DNA of 64,000 bases from Janthinobacterium aquaticum (GCF_009208565.1 NZ_WFLK01000011.1:124001-188000), one strand, 5' to 3'. Numbered from the stretch's first letter, positions 9,760 through 19,018 are shown. Numbers and translations are program-made. Notes: generated by a model not told the origin, from the letters alone.

Positions 9760-10608
9760 ATGACGCTCCTGCAATTAACCATTCTGTCCCTGGTCCAGGG
9801 ATTTGCCGAACTGCTGCCCGTTTCCAGCTCCGCCCATGTGATCATGGCCGAAAAGCTGATGGGCCTGGACCCGACTTCTCCGGCACTGACGATGCTGCTG
9901 GTGATGCTGCACACCGGCACCATGTTTGCCGTGATCGTGTATTACTGGCGCTCATGGCGCACCACCTATTTCAGCTCGCCGCAGGCCATGCGCAGCAATG
10001 TGCTGCTGCTGGCAGCGGCCACTGCCGCCACCGGGCTGGTCGGCTTCGGCTTGCTCAAGCTCATTACCCACCTGATGTTGGCCAGCCATCCCGGCTTCGA
10101 GATCGAGCATCTGTTTGGCAACGCAAAACTGATGGCCGGCGCGCTGGCGGCGGCCGGCGTGCTCATTATCGTTTCGGCGCGGCTGCAAGCGCGCGCTGCC
10201 GGCCGCGAACGCGAGCGCCAACCTACGGTGCCGCAAGCCATGGTGATCGGCGCCGTACAGGGCCTGTGCCTGCCGTTTCGCGGCTTCTCGCGCTCCGGCG
10301 CCACCATTTCAGCCGGCATCGCCATGGGCGTGTCGCAAAGCCGCGCCGAGCAATTCAGCTTTGCGCTGGCCGTCGTGCTGACGCCGGCCGTGATCGTCAA
10401 GGAAGGCTGGCGCTTTTACCAGGCTGCAGGCACCGCACATCAGGATCTGCTGACGCTGCTGGCGCCGAACCTGATCGGCATGCTGCTGTCGTTCGGCGCC
10501 GGACTGCTGGCGCTGCGCTGGCTGTCGCGCTGGCTGGAACAGGGACGCTGGCACCTGTTTGGCGGCTACTGCCTGTGCGCGTCGCTGTTTGTTCTGTGGG
10601 TTGGATAG
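9760..10608 (+). CDS. uppP: Undecaprenyl-diphosphatase UppP (BacA)
   Basis: Integral inner-membrane phosphatase that recycles undecaprenyl diphosphate for peptidoglycan and polysaccharide synthesis. It shows the first family motif FAELLPVSSSAHVIM near the N-terminus and the second as GFSRSGATISAGIAMG, with about eight hydrophobic segments. Length is 282 residues, as usual. I start at 9760 because the in-frame ATG at 9724 falls inside a TAGAAT -10-like box and would add a non-homologous leader. The usual PGxSRSG of the second motif is changed to FRGFSRSG, leaving the catalytic Arg-Ser-Gly intact. Confidence 0.92.
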   Translation: MTLLQLTILSLVQGFAELLPVSSSAHVIMAEKLMGLDPTSPALTMLLVMLHTGTMFAVIVYYWRSWRTTYFSSPQAMRSNVLLLAAATAATGLVGFGLLKLITHLMLASHPGFEIEHLFGNAKLMAGALAAAGVLIIVSARLQARAAGRERERQPTVPQAMVIGAVQGLCLPFRGFSRSGATISAGIAMGVSQSRAEQFSFALAVVLTPAVIVKEGWRFYQAAGTAHQDLLTLLAPNLIGMLLSFGAGLLALRWLSRWLEQGRWHLFGGYCLCASLFVLWVG

Positions 10609-10721
10609 CTGAGCGGGTGCACGCCAGCGGCGCGCTGTCATGCTGGCGTTTATGCTACATTGGTTTTGCTGCCAGAAACACCCGGACGTTGGCAGGCACC
10701 TTACTGGAGCAGGCCTGAACC

Positions 10722-10991
10722 ATGGATCAGCATCAAAAACACGATATCAAGGGGTATGAATTCCATGTCACCGGCGCGCTGGAAAAAGACGGGCGCTATC
10801 GCGGCATGATCTTGCTGAGCCGCCGCGGCGATACCGGCGAATCGTTCGCCAAGCCGCTGCTGATTGAAACGCAAAGCAGCTTCAAGTCGGTGCATGCAGC
10901 GCAGATCGAGGCGTCAGCCTATGCGCATGAACTGATCCACCAGGGCGCCATGCCGGCGCTGCTGCCAGCACTGGCCGGCAGCACGGAATAG
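10722..10991 (+). CDS. Small uncharacterised protein, relative of the facing gene
   Basis: 89 residues, soluble, no recognised family. A GGAGCAGG ribosome site precedes the ATG. The N-terminal half (IKGYEFHVTGALEKDGRYRGMILLSRRGD) has the same layout as the convergent 76-residue protein: KG-[YF], a beta strand, [KR]DGR, a second strand, then a helix beginning with A. This suggests a shared small fold. Function unknown. Confidence 0.7.
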   Translation: MDQHQKHDIKGYEFHVTGALEKDGRYRGMILLSRRGDTGESFAKPLLIETQSSFKSVHAAQIEASAYAHELIHQGAMPALLPALAGSTE

Positions 10992-11015
10992 ATCAAGGCG
11001 AAATCTAAGCGCAAT

Positions 11016-11246
11016 TTAGCGCATCTGCATCACGGGCGCGCTATCGGCCAGACGCCAGCCGATCGACAGCGCCAACTGCTGGGCTTCCTTCTCGTTGCTG
11101 CAGTCAAAATCATCGCAGGTGTCTTCATAGGCGCCGCAATCGCGGTTCTGGCTGATATAGGAGCCGACCCAGCGGCCGTCGCGGCGTTGGGAGGCGGTCG
11201 CCGTAATGATGAAGCCCTTGTGGATGGTTGGATTTTCCAGCAACAT
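11016..11246 (-). CDS. Small uncharacterised protein, relative of the facing gene
   Basis: 76 residues with a strong GGAGGAAAT ribosome site before its ATG. The sequence HKGFIITATASQRRDGRWVGSYISQNRD parallels the neighbouring 89-residue protein. A middle segment has two Cys and several acidic residues (CGAYEDTCDDFDCSNEKEA). It is convergent with its relative with only 24 bases between the two stops. Function unknown. Confidence 0.7.
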   Translation of the reverse strand: MLLENPTIHKGFIITATASQRRDGRWVGSYISQNRDCGAYEDTCDDFDCSNEKEAQQLALSIGWRLADSAPVMQMR

Positions 11247-11393
11247 ATTTCCTCCGTAAAAAAAATGTCAGCCACCTGACTTGGAGCCAGTATGGCCGCA
11301 CACTACGCTGCGGTCTGTACGCTCCCCCACACAGCAGCCTCGACATTTGCCTGTCGTGCAGCCGATGCCTCGCCGTCATGCCTATAATGGGCC

Positions 11394-12146
11394 ATGTGTG
11401 GACGATTGGATCAAAACGAACCGGCGCGCTCGCAAGCCATGATGTTTGGCTGGGCCGACGCCATCTTTGACAGCGAGGCAGAGCCGCGCAGCAATGCTGC
11501 GCCCGGCACCTACCGGCCGGTGCTGCATATTGTCGATGGCGTCAGGCGCGTCGACGACCTGTTCTGGGGCTATCGCCCGGCCTGGGCGGCTGCCGCCACG
11601 CCTGCGCCGGGGCGCAGGAAAATTCCGATTGCCATCAACGCGCGCCTGGAAAAGCTGGCCGGCAGCTACTGGAAGCCGCTGCTGCGCGCCGGGCGCGGCA
11701 TCGTCTGCGTATCGGGCTGGTATGAATGGACCGGTGAAAAAGGCGCGCGCCAGCCGTGGCATATCCACCGCACCGATGGCGAACCGCTGTTTTTGCTGGT
11801 GTTGGCCAATTTCGGCCCGTTCAAGCACAGCCGCGAAGAATCGGGTTTTGTGCTGGTCACGGCCGACAGCCTGGGCGGCATGCTCGATATCCATGACCGG
11901 CGCCCGATCGCCGTCTCGCGCGAAGACGCCGAACGCTGGCTGGCGCCCGAACTGGACTGGGAGCAGGCCTTACACCTGGCGCGCACCTGCATGCTCGACA
12001 CCAGCCTGTTCAGCTGGCACCCTGCCGACAACCTGCCCCATCCTGCGCAGGCGCCAGATATGTCCGTACATTCAGCACATTCAGTACCTTCGGCACAGGC
12101 TTCGCTGTGGCTAAGCGACAGTGACAGCAAGAACGATGGCAACTAG
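11394..12146 (+). CDS. SRAP/HMCES-family abasic-site processing protein (YedK-like)
   Basis: 250 residues. The Met is followed directly by Cys2, the residue that in this family forms a thiazolidine crosslink to abasic sites in single-stranded DNA. Other family residues are visible: Asn in INARLEKLA, Glu in SGWYEWTGE, and His in MLDIHDRRPI. It shields abasic DNA during replication and seems complete. Its stop overlaps the convergent DUF418 gene by 4 bases. Confidence 0.92.
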   Translation: MCGRLDQNEPARSQAMMFGWADAIFDSEAEPRSNAAPGTYRPVLHIVDGVRRVDDLFWGYRPAWAAAATPAPGRRKIPIAINARLEKLAGSYWKPLLRAGRGIVCVSGWYEWTGEKGARQPWHIHRTDGEPLFLLVLANFGPFKHSREESGFVLVTADSLGGMLDIHDRRPIAVSREDAERWLAPELDWEQALHLARTCMLDTSLFSWHPADNLPHPAQAPDMSVHSAHSVPSAQASLWLSDSDSKNDGN

Positions 12147-13315
12147 CGCGCCAGGCGCCGCCACCATGCTTCGCATGGGCCCTGCGCAAAGCGCGCCAGC
12201 CACCAGCGGCTCAGCAGGATTTGCGCCACCATAATCAGCACGGCCAGAGCCAGCAGTTCTATCGGTCGCAGCCGCGCGCCCCAGCCCAGCCCCCAGCCTT
12301 GCAGCAGCCAGGTGCCCAGCAGCGACTGCAGCAGATAATTGGTCAGCGCCATGCGGCCGACCGGCGCCAGCACGCTGGCCAGCCTGTGCAGCACCGCCGG
12401 CGCGGCCAGCACCAGCGCCGCCACATAGCCGGCGGCCAGCAGCGGCCCGCCCGCATACAGCATCAGGCCCAGCAAGGAGGTATTGAAGGTGTGCTGGTAC
12501 GGGTCCACCGTCTGCCACAGGATGGCCACGCCGCACAGCAGATTGAATGGCAAGCCTGCGCCCAGCCCCACCAGGCGCACGCGACGCCAGAACAGCTGGT
12601 GCCTGCCTGGCGCTGTCAGCCAGCCCAACCGTACCGACAGGATACCGAGCAGGAAAAAGACAATAATGTGCGGCAGCATCACGATCACAAACAGCATCTG
12701 CATGCCATAGTCGCGCGCACGCAGCGCGGCGATCTCGAGGTAGCTGCCCTGGGTATAGATGGCGTAGCGCTGGGCAAAATCGTGCAGTTCACGCGCCGTC
12801 TCGGCTGCGCTGCCGCCAGGGCTGACCGGATACAGCAGGCACATGAAGAGCAGAAAGCCGCCAGCCAGCAGCCAGGCCAGGTTGCGCACCAGGGCGGGCC
12901 TGCTCGAAGCCAGCGATACGATCAGCAGGCCGCTCAAAGCGTAAGAGCTGAGCACGTCGCCGCTCCAGATCAGCAAGCCATGCAGCAGGCCGATCACCAG
13001 CAGCCAACGCAGGCGCCGCCGGTAGGCCGCCTGCGCGGCATCCCAACTGCCCAGGCGTGCTTTGAGCGAGCGCGTCTGCAAGGCAAAGCCGGCGCCGAAC
13101 AGGTAGGCAAAGATGGGATAGAACTTGAACTCGGCCAGCGCCGCCACCAGCAAGATGGCAGCCTGGTCCGCCAGTGGCGCCGGCTGGGGCAACGTGCCAT
13201 AGCGCAGCGACAGCGTGCCCCAGGCAAAGCCCCAGATATTGACCAGCAAAATACCGAATACGGCCAAGCCGCGCAGCACATCGAGTTGCAGCAGCCGGCC
13301 CGCTGGTGCTGTCAC
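12143..13315 (-). CDS. DUF418 / YeiB-type multi-pass membrane protein
   Basis: 390 residues, about ten hydrophobic segments. The N-terminus LLQLDVLRGLAVFGILLVNIWGF is the hallmark of the YeiB/HGSNAT-like group, and the C-terminal third (GPLLAAGYVAALVLAAPAVLHRLASVLAPVGRMALTNYLLQSL) is DUF418. Relatives are suspected membrane acyltransferases or transporters, unproven. It starts at GTG, sharing one base with the ldcA stop, so the two are translationally coupled. Confidence 0.88.
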   Translation of the reverse strand: MTAPAGRLLQLDVLRGLAVFGILLVNIWGFAWGTLSLRYGTLPQPAPLADQAAILLVAALAEFKFYPIFAYLFGAGFALQTRSLKARLGSWDAAQAAYRRRLRWLLVIGLLHGLLIWSGDVLSSYALSGLLIVSLASSRPALVRNLAWLLAGGFLLFMCLLYPVSPGGSAAETARELHDFAQRYAIYTQGSYLEIAALRARDYGMQMLFVIVMLPHIIVFFLLGILSVRLGWLTAPGRHQLFWRRVRLVGLGAGLPFNLLCGVAILWQTVDPYQHTFNTSLLGLMLYAGGPLLAAGYVAALVLAAPAVLHRLASVLAPVGRMALTNYLLQSLLGTWLLQGWGLGWGARLRPIELLALAVLIMVAQILLSRWWLARFAQGPCEAWWRRLAR

Positions 13316-14232
13316 TACTTACCCAGCGTTGGATAGTTGCCGACCTGCAGCGAGAACGCGCCGCTGGCATCCGAGCGCAGCTGGGCCTTGCCACCAAAAG
13401 GCAAGCTCACGCGGCGGCGGATATGGCCGAACTCCAGGCCGGTCAACACTGGCACGGGCAGGCGCTGGCGCACATAGGCCAGCATGGCGTCAAAATCGTA
13501 GCCGTTCTCCATCGGCCCGAGCTTGTAGCCTGAAAAGTCGCCAAGCACGATAGCCTGCTGGCGTTCGATCACGCCCGCGTGCAGCAGTTGCAGCAGCATG
13601 CGCTCGACCCGGTACGGATGCTCGTTGACGTCTTCCAGAAACAGGATGCCATTGTCCACCCGTGGAAAATACGGCGTGCCCAGCAAATGCACGATCATGG
13701 CCAGGTTGCCGCCCCAGAGCGTGCCTTCCAGCGAGACAACCGGATTGCCCTGCCCCGTGCCGGTCACGGTATGCGTGGGGCCGGCCAGGCAGGACCACAG
13801 CTGGTCGAGCGTAAACGCATCCGTTTCGTCACGCGTAAAGTCGTCGCAGATCATCGGGCCGGCAAAGCTGGCGCGGCCGGTCTTGGCCAGCAGGCCCATA
13901 TGAAAAGCCGTAAAGTCGCTGTAGCCGACAAACAGCTTACCGCTGTCGGCCATCAACTGAAAGTCGATCTCGGGCAGGATGCGGCTGATGCCATAGCTGC
14001 CGCGCAGCGCCATCACCACCTGCACTTGCGGGTCGCTTGCTGCCGCATGCAGCTGCGCCAGGCGGCCGGCGTCGGTGCCGCCAAAGCGCTGGAACTTGTG
14101 TGCCGGATCATAATAATTGTGAACGGTGGCGCCTTGCGCCTCGAGGCGGGCGATACCGCGCGCCAGCGCCGCTTCATCGGGCGCATAACCGCCGGGGGCC
14201 ACGATGGCGATACCAATTTCAGGAGTAATCAA
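13315..14232 (-). CDS. ldcA: Muramoyltetrapeptide (LD-)carboxypeptidase
   Basis: 305 residues, peptidase family S66. It removes the terminal D-Ala from cell-wall tetrapeptides during peptidoglycan recycling in the cytoplasm. The nucleophile is Ser79 in MALRGSYGISRIL. Family blocks VGYSDFTAFH, EDVNEHPYRVERMLLQL and a C-terminal GHIRRRVSLPFG with the catalytic His are present. The only good start is a TTG at 14232. It is coupled to the downstream DUF418 gene. Confidence 0.92.
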   Translation of the reverse strand: MITPEIGIAIVAPGGYAPDEAALARGIARLEAQGATVHNYYDPAHKFQRFGGTDAGRLAQLHAAASDPQVQVVMALRGSYGISRILPEIDFQLMADSGKLFVGYSDFTAFHMGLLAKTGRASFAGPMICDDFTRDETDAFTLDQLWSCLAGPTHTVTGTGQGNPVVSLEGTLWGGNLAMIVHLLGTPYFPRVDNGILFLEDVNEHPYRVERMLLQLLHAGVIERQQAIVLGDFSGYKLGPMENGYDFDAMLAYVRQRLPVPVLTGLEFGHIRRRVSLPFGGKAQLRSDASGAFSLQVGNYPTLGK

Positions 14233-14261
14233 GCGAAATCCATGCGATGAGAGTGTGCGCC

Positions 14262-15182
14262 TCAGGCAAATTGCCGGGGCTGCAGTTGCGCGGCCATCTT
14301 ACCGTGCACATGTGCATCGATCAAGGCCAGCAGGCGCTCGATCAGTTGCGGCGGCAGATTGTGGCCCATGCCCTCGATCACCCTCAGTTGCGCGCCCGGG
14401 ATCAGCGCCGCCGTATCGATGCCGCACTCGACCGGTATCAAGATGTCTTGCGCACCGTGAATCACCAGCGTCGGACAGGTAATGGTGGGCAGCAGCGCCT
14501 CGCGCGAGCCCGAGGCGGCAATCGCCATCATCTGGCGCGCCACGCCTTGCGGACAATTTCCGCGATCGAGCGCGGCGGCAATGCGCTGCTGCAGCAGTTT
14601 TTCCGGCACCGGATAGGCCGGACTACCCAACAGGCGCACGGTGGCGGCCATATGGTCGATCAGTTCGGCGCGGCTGGCGCCCGCTTTCGGGCGGCGCATC
14701 AGCGCCTGGCGCGCCGCGCGCGTGGGCCCGGGCAGGCCGCGCCTGCTGCTGCTCGACATGATCGACACCAGGCTCAGCACCCGCTGCGGCGCGCGCGCCG
14801 CCATCAGCTGCGCAATCATGCCGCCCATCGAGGCGCCGATCACATGCGCGTGGCCGATATCGAGCGCCGACAGCAGCCCCAGCGCATCGTCGGCCATATC
14901 GTCGAGCGTGTAGGCACTGCGCACGCGCAGGCCCAGCTTGCTTTTCACATACGCCCACACCACGCTGGGCTGGCCACCGGCCTCGATCTTGTCCGACAGG
15001 CCGCTGTCGCGGTTATCGAAACGCACCACCTGCAGCCCCTGCTCGACCAGCCCTTCGACAAAATCGTCAGGCCAGGCGATCAGCTGCATGCCCAGCCCCA
15101 TCACCAGCAACACGCACGGATCGCGCGGATCGCCGTGGCGCTGGTAGCACAGTTCAAGACCGTTTACCGTGGTGGTTGCCAT
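14262..15182 (-). CDS. Alpha/beta-fold hydrolase
   Basis: 306 residues, cytoplasmic. It shows the HG-type oxyanion region (LLVMGLGMQLIAW), the strand RFDNRDSGLSD, the nucleophile Ser118 in VIGASMGGMIAQ, an acidic residue in VIHGAQDILIP and His in EGMGHNLPPQ. This set fits the fold common in aromatic-polyketide esterases (RdmC/aclacinomycin esterase-like) and many general hydrolases; substrate unknown. The ATG follows GAGGGGG. It ends 29 bases before the ldcA start, so it may lead that operon. Confidence 0.85.
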   Translation of the reverse strand: MATTTVNGLELCYQRHGDPRDPCVLLVMGLGMQLIAWPDDFVEGLVEQGLQVVRFDNRDSGLSDKIEAGGQPSVVWAYVKSKLGLRVRSAYTLDDMADDALGLLSALDIGHAHVIGASMGGMIAQLMAARAPQRVLSLVSIMSSSSRRGLPGPTRAARQALMRRPKAGASRAELIDHMAATVRLLGSPAYPVPEKLLQQRIAAALDRGNCPQGVARQMMAIAASGSREALLPTITCPTLVIHGAQDILIPVECGIDTAALIPGAQLRVIEGMGHNLPPQLIERLLALIDAHVHGKMAAQLQPRQFA

Positions 15183-15310
15183 GCTTGCCCCCTCAAAAGA
15201 CTGTGTTGCGGCCATCGCCGCAACCTGGGAACGAGCATAGCATTTTGCAGCCCGGCCAGCATCGCCGGCCTGCACAGTGTTGCTATCCGTGCACTGGGTG
15301 GCACATGCGC

Positions 15311-16471
15311 CTATTTGGCCCGAGGCAACTTGTCAGCCAGGTCCTGCCACGCCTGCGGCTGCGCCTTGCCGCGTTCGCGCACGCCAAAGAAAGACAGCAC
15401 CTGCACGCCATCGTTGTCGAAAAATTCCACCGAGGTCACGCCGCCGCGCTTGACGACCCAGCCGCTGCGTAGCGCCGAATCGCGGATATGCAGGTTGAAA
15501 TCTGGATCGAGCACATTGAAAAAGCCGCCCGCTTCCATGGTCTTTTCAATCTTGCCGCTATAAATCTGCGTGAGCCCATCATTGCCCAGGAACACCATGA
15601 TGGCGACTTTATCCCTGGCTGCGCCTTCCAGCAGTGTGCGCAGCGCCTGCGGCGTGACGCGCTCAACCAGACCAGCCGGTGCCAGGCGCAGCGCTTGCTC
15701 ACGCGTCAGGTGGAATTCACGCAGTATCCGGGCAAACTGGTGCACGTCCGTCATGTCTTTCCAGGCCAGCTGGAATTCCTTGAGGTCGATCTGGCTGTCG
15801 GGCTTTTCCTGCGTCTTGGGCGGCGCGGCGCGCACGGCCAGTTCGCCGCTTTGCTCGGGCAGGCGGAACTTGGCCACGATCTGCTCGAACACGGCTACGC
15901 CGGCATCGTTGCGCAGATAGACCTTGTGCACCGAATCGCCCTGAGCATCGAAGAACTGCAGGCTGCGCGTCAGCTTGCCGTCGCGGCCGGGCTGGACCAC
16001 GGCAAACGCATATTTCCAGTTTTCAAAGTGAAAGCGCAGGTCGATCTGGCCGCCCAGGTAGCCGCCGGCAATATTGCGCTCGCGCGCTTCCTGTTCCGGG
16101 TCTTTCTGCTTCGTTTCACCCTGCTCCGACTTGTCGCCAGCCTGCTTGAACTTGCTGGCCGTGCCGGTGGTTTCAATCACGCCGTTTTCATTGCGCGTAA
16201 TGGCCTGCACCACACCCAGATCGAGCGCGGCGCGCATGATTTCGCGTGGCTGATTGCCATCGGCCTGCAGCCGCGTGACGCCTTTGCCGATATTGGTGGC
16301 CAGCAATTGGGCTTCGGACGCACCGAGCGCGCGCGCCGCATCGCGCACCTGCAGCTTGGGCTGCTCGGCGCGCAAGGTGGCCCAGCGCTCGGCCAGGTCA
16401 GGCGCAGCGGCGTGGGCCTGAGTGATCAGAAAGCTGCCAAGCAGGCAGAGAACGAGTTTTTTTGGTGTCAT
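15311..16471 (-). CDS. hmuS: HmuS/HemS-family heme-binding protein with a signal peptide
   Basis: 386 residues with the two-repeat architecture of the HemS/ChuS/HmuS family. The DVHQF segment (His244) corresponds to the DTHxF segment that holds the heme-ligating His. Family members are cytoplasmic heme carriers or degraders. Here residues 1-23 (MTPKKLVLCLLGSFLITQAHAAA) form a typical Sec signal peptide directly before the normal family start PDLAERWATLRAEQPKLQVRDAARALG. An extra Lys/Glu-rich linker (about 106-133) is inserted in the first repeat. The gene follows the heme receptor by 47 bases and is probably co-transcribed under Fur. Confidence 0.88.
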   Translation of the reverse strand: MTPKKLVLCLLGSFLITQAHAAAPDLAERWATLRAEQPKLQVRDAARALGASEAQLLATNIGKGVTRLQADGNQPREIMRAALDLGVVQAITRNENGVIETTGTASKFKQAGDKSEQGETKQKDPEQEARERNIAGGYLGGQIDLRFHFENWKYAFAVVQPGRDGKLTRSLQFFDAQGDSVHKVYLRNDAGVAVFEQIVAKFRLPEQSGELAVRAAPPKTQEKPDSQIDLKEFQLAWKDMTDVHQFARILREFHLTREQALRLAPAGLVERVTPQALRTLLEGAARDKVAIMVFLGNDGLTQIYSGKIEKTMEAGGFFNVLDPDFNLHIRDSALRSGWVVKRGGVTSVEFFDNDGVQVLSFFGVRERGKAQPQAWQDLADKLPRAK

Positions 16472-16518
16472 GGCAATTTGTGTAAAAAGTTGAAAGGACC
16501 GGGGTCAGTCGGCGACGC

Positions 16519-18879
16519 TTAAAAATTGACTTCCAGGCTGGCCGCCACATTGCGGCCCGGCTTGGCGTAACGCTCGATATCGGCGCGGGTAATGGCAGTG
16601 GTGCCTGCCGGCAGCGCGCGCGAGGCGGCATAGTCCCAGTACTTGCGGTCGCTTAGGTTGTAGACGCCCACGACCACGCGCGCGTTCTTGTTGACGTTCC
16701 AGTAGGTCGACAGGTCGAGCACGGTGTACGACGGCACCTTGAAGCGGGGCGTGGTCACGCCCGAGATCACATCGTCCGGCGCCTGCCTGGCATCGGCATG
16801 CGAGACACTCAAGGCCAGGCCGAACAGCTCGCTGGCGTGGTCGTAGCCGAAGGTCAGCGACGATTTGGCCGGCGCTACCGACGCCATGCCCGACGTCTTG
16901 CCGGTCTGGCGATTGGTGGCGCGGCCATGCGCCACCCCGGTGGCGGCGTCGATATGGTAGCCGGTCAGCGCCGGCGCCCAGGCGCCCAGTTCGGCGCGCA
17001 GCAACAGCTCACCACCCCAGGTGCGCGCATTGCCGATGTTTTCGGGACGGAACAGGCCAAAGGTAATGGTCGGGAAATTGACCGGATCGGGCGCCTGCGC
17101 CGCATACTCGATCATGTCCTTGTAGTCGGTGCGGTAGGCCGAAGCGTTCATCAGCAGGCCCTTGACCAGATGGCCTTTGAGACCGACTTCCCAGGCGTTG
17201 CTGGTTTCCTTGCGCAGGCCCGAGTTGCCCAGCACGGCATAACCGACGCCGGCGCCGGTATAGCTGAACGAGTCGTAGGTGCCGGTGCGCTCGGCCGCCG
17301 TCGGCAAACGCGTGCCGCGCGTGTAGGTAACGTAGGCGTTGAGCTGCTGCGTCAGGTCGACCGACAGGGCCAGGCTCGGGGTGAAATAGCTGTCGCTTTC
17401 CTCGCGCAGTTCCCTGGCGGCATTCGGCACGGCCACCACGTAGTTCTGCAGGTTTTTCGGCTCGAGCTTGCGGTAGTCGCCGCGCAGGCCCGGCGTCAGC
17501 ACGGCCTTGCGTCCGCCCAGGTCGAACGTATAGTCGTCGCGCAGGTACAGCGCCACCTTGGTAGCGTCGATGTCGGCCATGCGGTTCTTGTTGGTGATCT
17601 GGTGCACGCCGGTGGCAATCACCGTGCGGTCCTCGCGCCATGGGCGGCGCGACTCGGTCTGGTCCAGTTGCAGCCCATACACCAGCGCGTGGGCGCCGGC
17701 CTGCTTGAACGCTTCCGTGGTCAAACCGGTGCTGTCGTTGGAGAACGCCGTGTCGATGGCGCGCTGGTAGTTGACGCCGCCGGTGATATAGCGCGCGTTG
17801 GTCTTGTCATGGATCTTCGAGTCCTGCAGGTAGAGCTTGGAGCTGAGGCGGTCGAACAGGGCGAAATTTTTCAGCACGATGTCATGGCCGACGCTGACGC
17901 GCGTGCGGCGCGTGGTCGAGTCCTGCAGCACGCCATCGGGATACGAGGCGCCGACCTTGTTATCCACTTCGCGCTTGTTTTTGCGCTCGAACATGTCGAT
18001 CGTCAGATCCAGCTTCTGCTCGCCCGGCAAAGCCCATACCAGCTTGGACAGCAAGGCGTTCGAGTGCCAGTCATCGGGATTGACGGGCGCGCTGCCGCGG
18101 CTGTCGGTCTGTTCGCCATCGCGGTGCACATACACGGCCAGCGCCTGCAGCGTGCCGAGCTTCGCGGCGCCGGTCAGCGTGTGGGCATTGCTGCGGTTCG
18201 AGGTGGTGCGGCCGTACTTGTAGCCGACATAGCTATCGCGCCCGGCCGTCAGGTAGTCCTCGGGCGACTTGGTCATAAAGCTCACGCCGCCGCCCAGGCC
18301 GGGACTGGCGCCGTTGATCGCGGTCGAACCGCCATCGATGCGGATCTCGCGGAACGTTTCAGTATCAAAATACTCGCGTCCCGTGCCAAACGCGTTCAGG
18401 GTCGAGGCGTCCGGCTTGGGCGCTGCATCGGGCAACGCAATGCCGTCCACGTCCAGGCTGACGCGGTTGCCTTCCAGGCCGCGGATATTGTAGCCGGTGT
18501 TGCCGGCGCCATCCCACACGTTGCCGCTGCCCGAGCCCGACATCGGCGCGCTGATCAAAGGCTGGTAACGCACTATATTGGTCATGTCGGTGACATTGAG
18601 GCGCTCCAGGTCGCTGCTGCGGATCACCGCATGGCTACCGGCGCGGCGCTCGTAGTCCTGGGTGGCGTTGACGACAATCTCGGGGAACTGCGGCAATTTT
18701 GACGGTTCCTGCGCGGCCGTGCCGGCGTTAATGGCGGCAGGCGCCTGCTCTTGCGCATGCGCAGGCAGGGGCAGCAGCGGCGCGGCAAACAAACCGAGCA
18801 ATGCTGCGTGCAAAACGCGATTACGGCGAACGGAAACAAGCGGGGATGCAGCCGATGGCTGCATGGGCATATTGGTCAT
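16519..18879 (-). CDS. TonB-dependent heme/hemoglobin receptor
   Basis: 786-residue outer-membrane receptor. A long N-terminus with signal peptide (VLHAALLGLFAAPLLPLPAHAQ) is followed by the plug (VVNATQDYERRAGSHAVIRSSDLERLNVTDMTNIVRYQPLI) and a 22-strand barrel ending NVAASLEVNF. GTRLPTAAERTGTYDSF and LGNSGLRKETSNAWEVGLKG stand where heme receptors have the FRAP and NPNL motifs. With hmuS behind it and a Fur box in front, its role is uptake of heme or heme proteins. No hmuTUV permease genes are in this window. Confidence 0.88.
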   Translation of the reverse strand: MTNMPMQPSAASPLVSVRRNRVLHAALLGLFAAPLLPLPAHAQEQAPAAINAGTAAQEPSKLPQFPEIVVNATQDYERRAGSHAVIRSSDLERLNVTDMTNIVRYQPLISAPMSGSGSGNVWDGAGNTGYNIRGLEGNRVSLDVDGIALPDAAPKPDASTLNAFGTGREYFDTETFREIRIDGGSTAINGASPGLGGGVSFMTKSPEDYLTAGRDSYVGYKYGRTTSNRSNAHTLTGAAKLGTLQALAVYVHRDGEQTDSRGSAPVNPDDWHSNALLSKLVWALPGEQKLDLTIDMFERKNKREVDNKVGASYPDGVLQDSTTRRTRVSVGHDIVLKNFALFDRLSSKLYLQDSKIHDKTNARYITGGVNYQRAIDTAFSNDSTGLTTEAFKQAGAHALVYGLQLDQTESRRPWREDRTVIATGVHQITNKNRMADIDATKVALYLRDDYTFDLGGRKAVLTPGLRGDYRKLEPKNLQNYVVAVPNAARELREESDSYFTPSLALSVDLTQQLNAYVTYTRGTRLPTAAERTGTYDSFSYTGAGVGYAVLGNSGLRKETSNAWEVGLKGHLVKGLLMNASAYRTDYKDMIEYAAQAPDPVNFPTITFGLFRPENIGNARTWGGELLLRAELGAWAPALTGYHIDAATGVAHGRATNRQTGKTSGMASVAPAKSSLTFGYDHASELFGLALSVSHADARQAPDDVISGVTTPRFKVPSYTVLDLSTYWNVNKNARVVVGVYNLSDRKYWDYAASRALPAGTTAITRADIERYAKPGRNVAASLEVNF

Positions 18880-18975
18880 GATGGTCCGGGTTCAGAGTGA
18901 AAGGCTGGCTCTGGGTTCCGGATCGCGACATGGCGCGTGCAGATTGATAGCTGGCGAAGGCAGAAACTGTAACAC

Positions 18976-19000
18976 GAATCATTCTCATTTGAAAATGATT
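18976..19000 (-). promoter_or_regulatory. Fur box upstream of heme receptor
   Basis: AATCATT and AATGATT arms surround CTCATTTGAA; read on the minus strand it contains AAATGAGAATGATT, close to the repeated 7-1-7 Fur consensus. It lies about 97-121 bases upstream of the receptor start and predicts iron repression of the receptor-hmuS operon. Confidence 0.75.
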
Positions 19001-19018
19001 AAAATGGCTAAAATGGTT

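Noticed and set aside
10992..11015. Terminator between the two small convergent genes
   Set aside because: CTAAGCGCAATTTAG forms only a weak stem with no T-run.
12221..13336. 371-aa open frame opposite the DUF418 gene
   Set aside because: Extremely Gln/His-rich shadow; the opposite frame has clear membrane helices and family motif.
16798..18702. 634-aa open frame opposite the heme receptor
   Set aside because: Shadow frame of a long GC-rich receptor gene; no recognisable domain.
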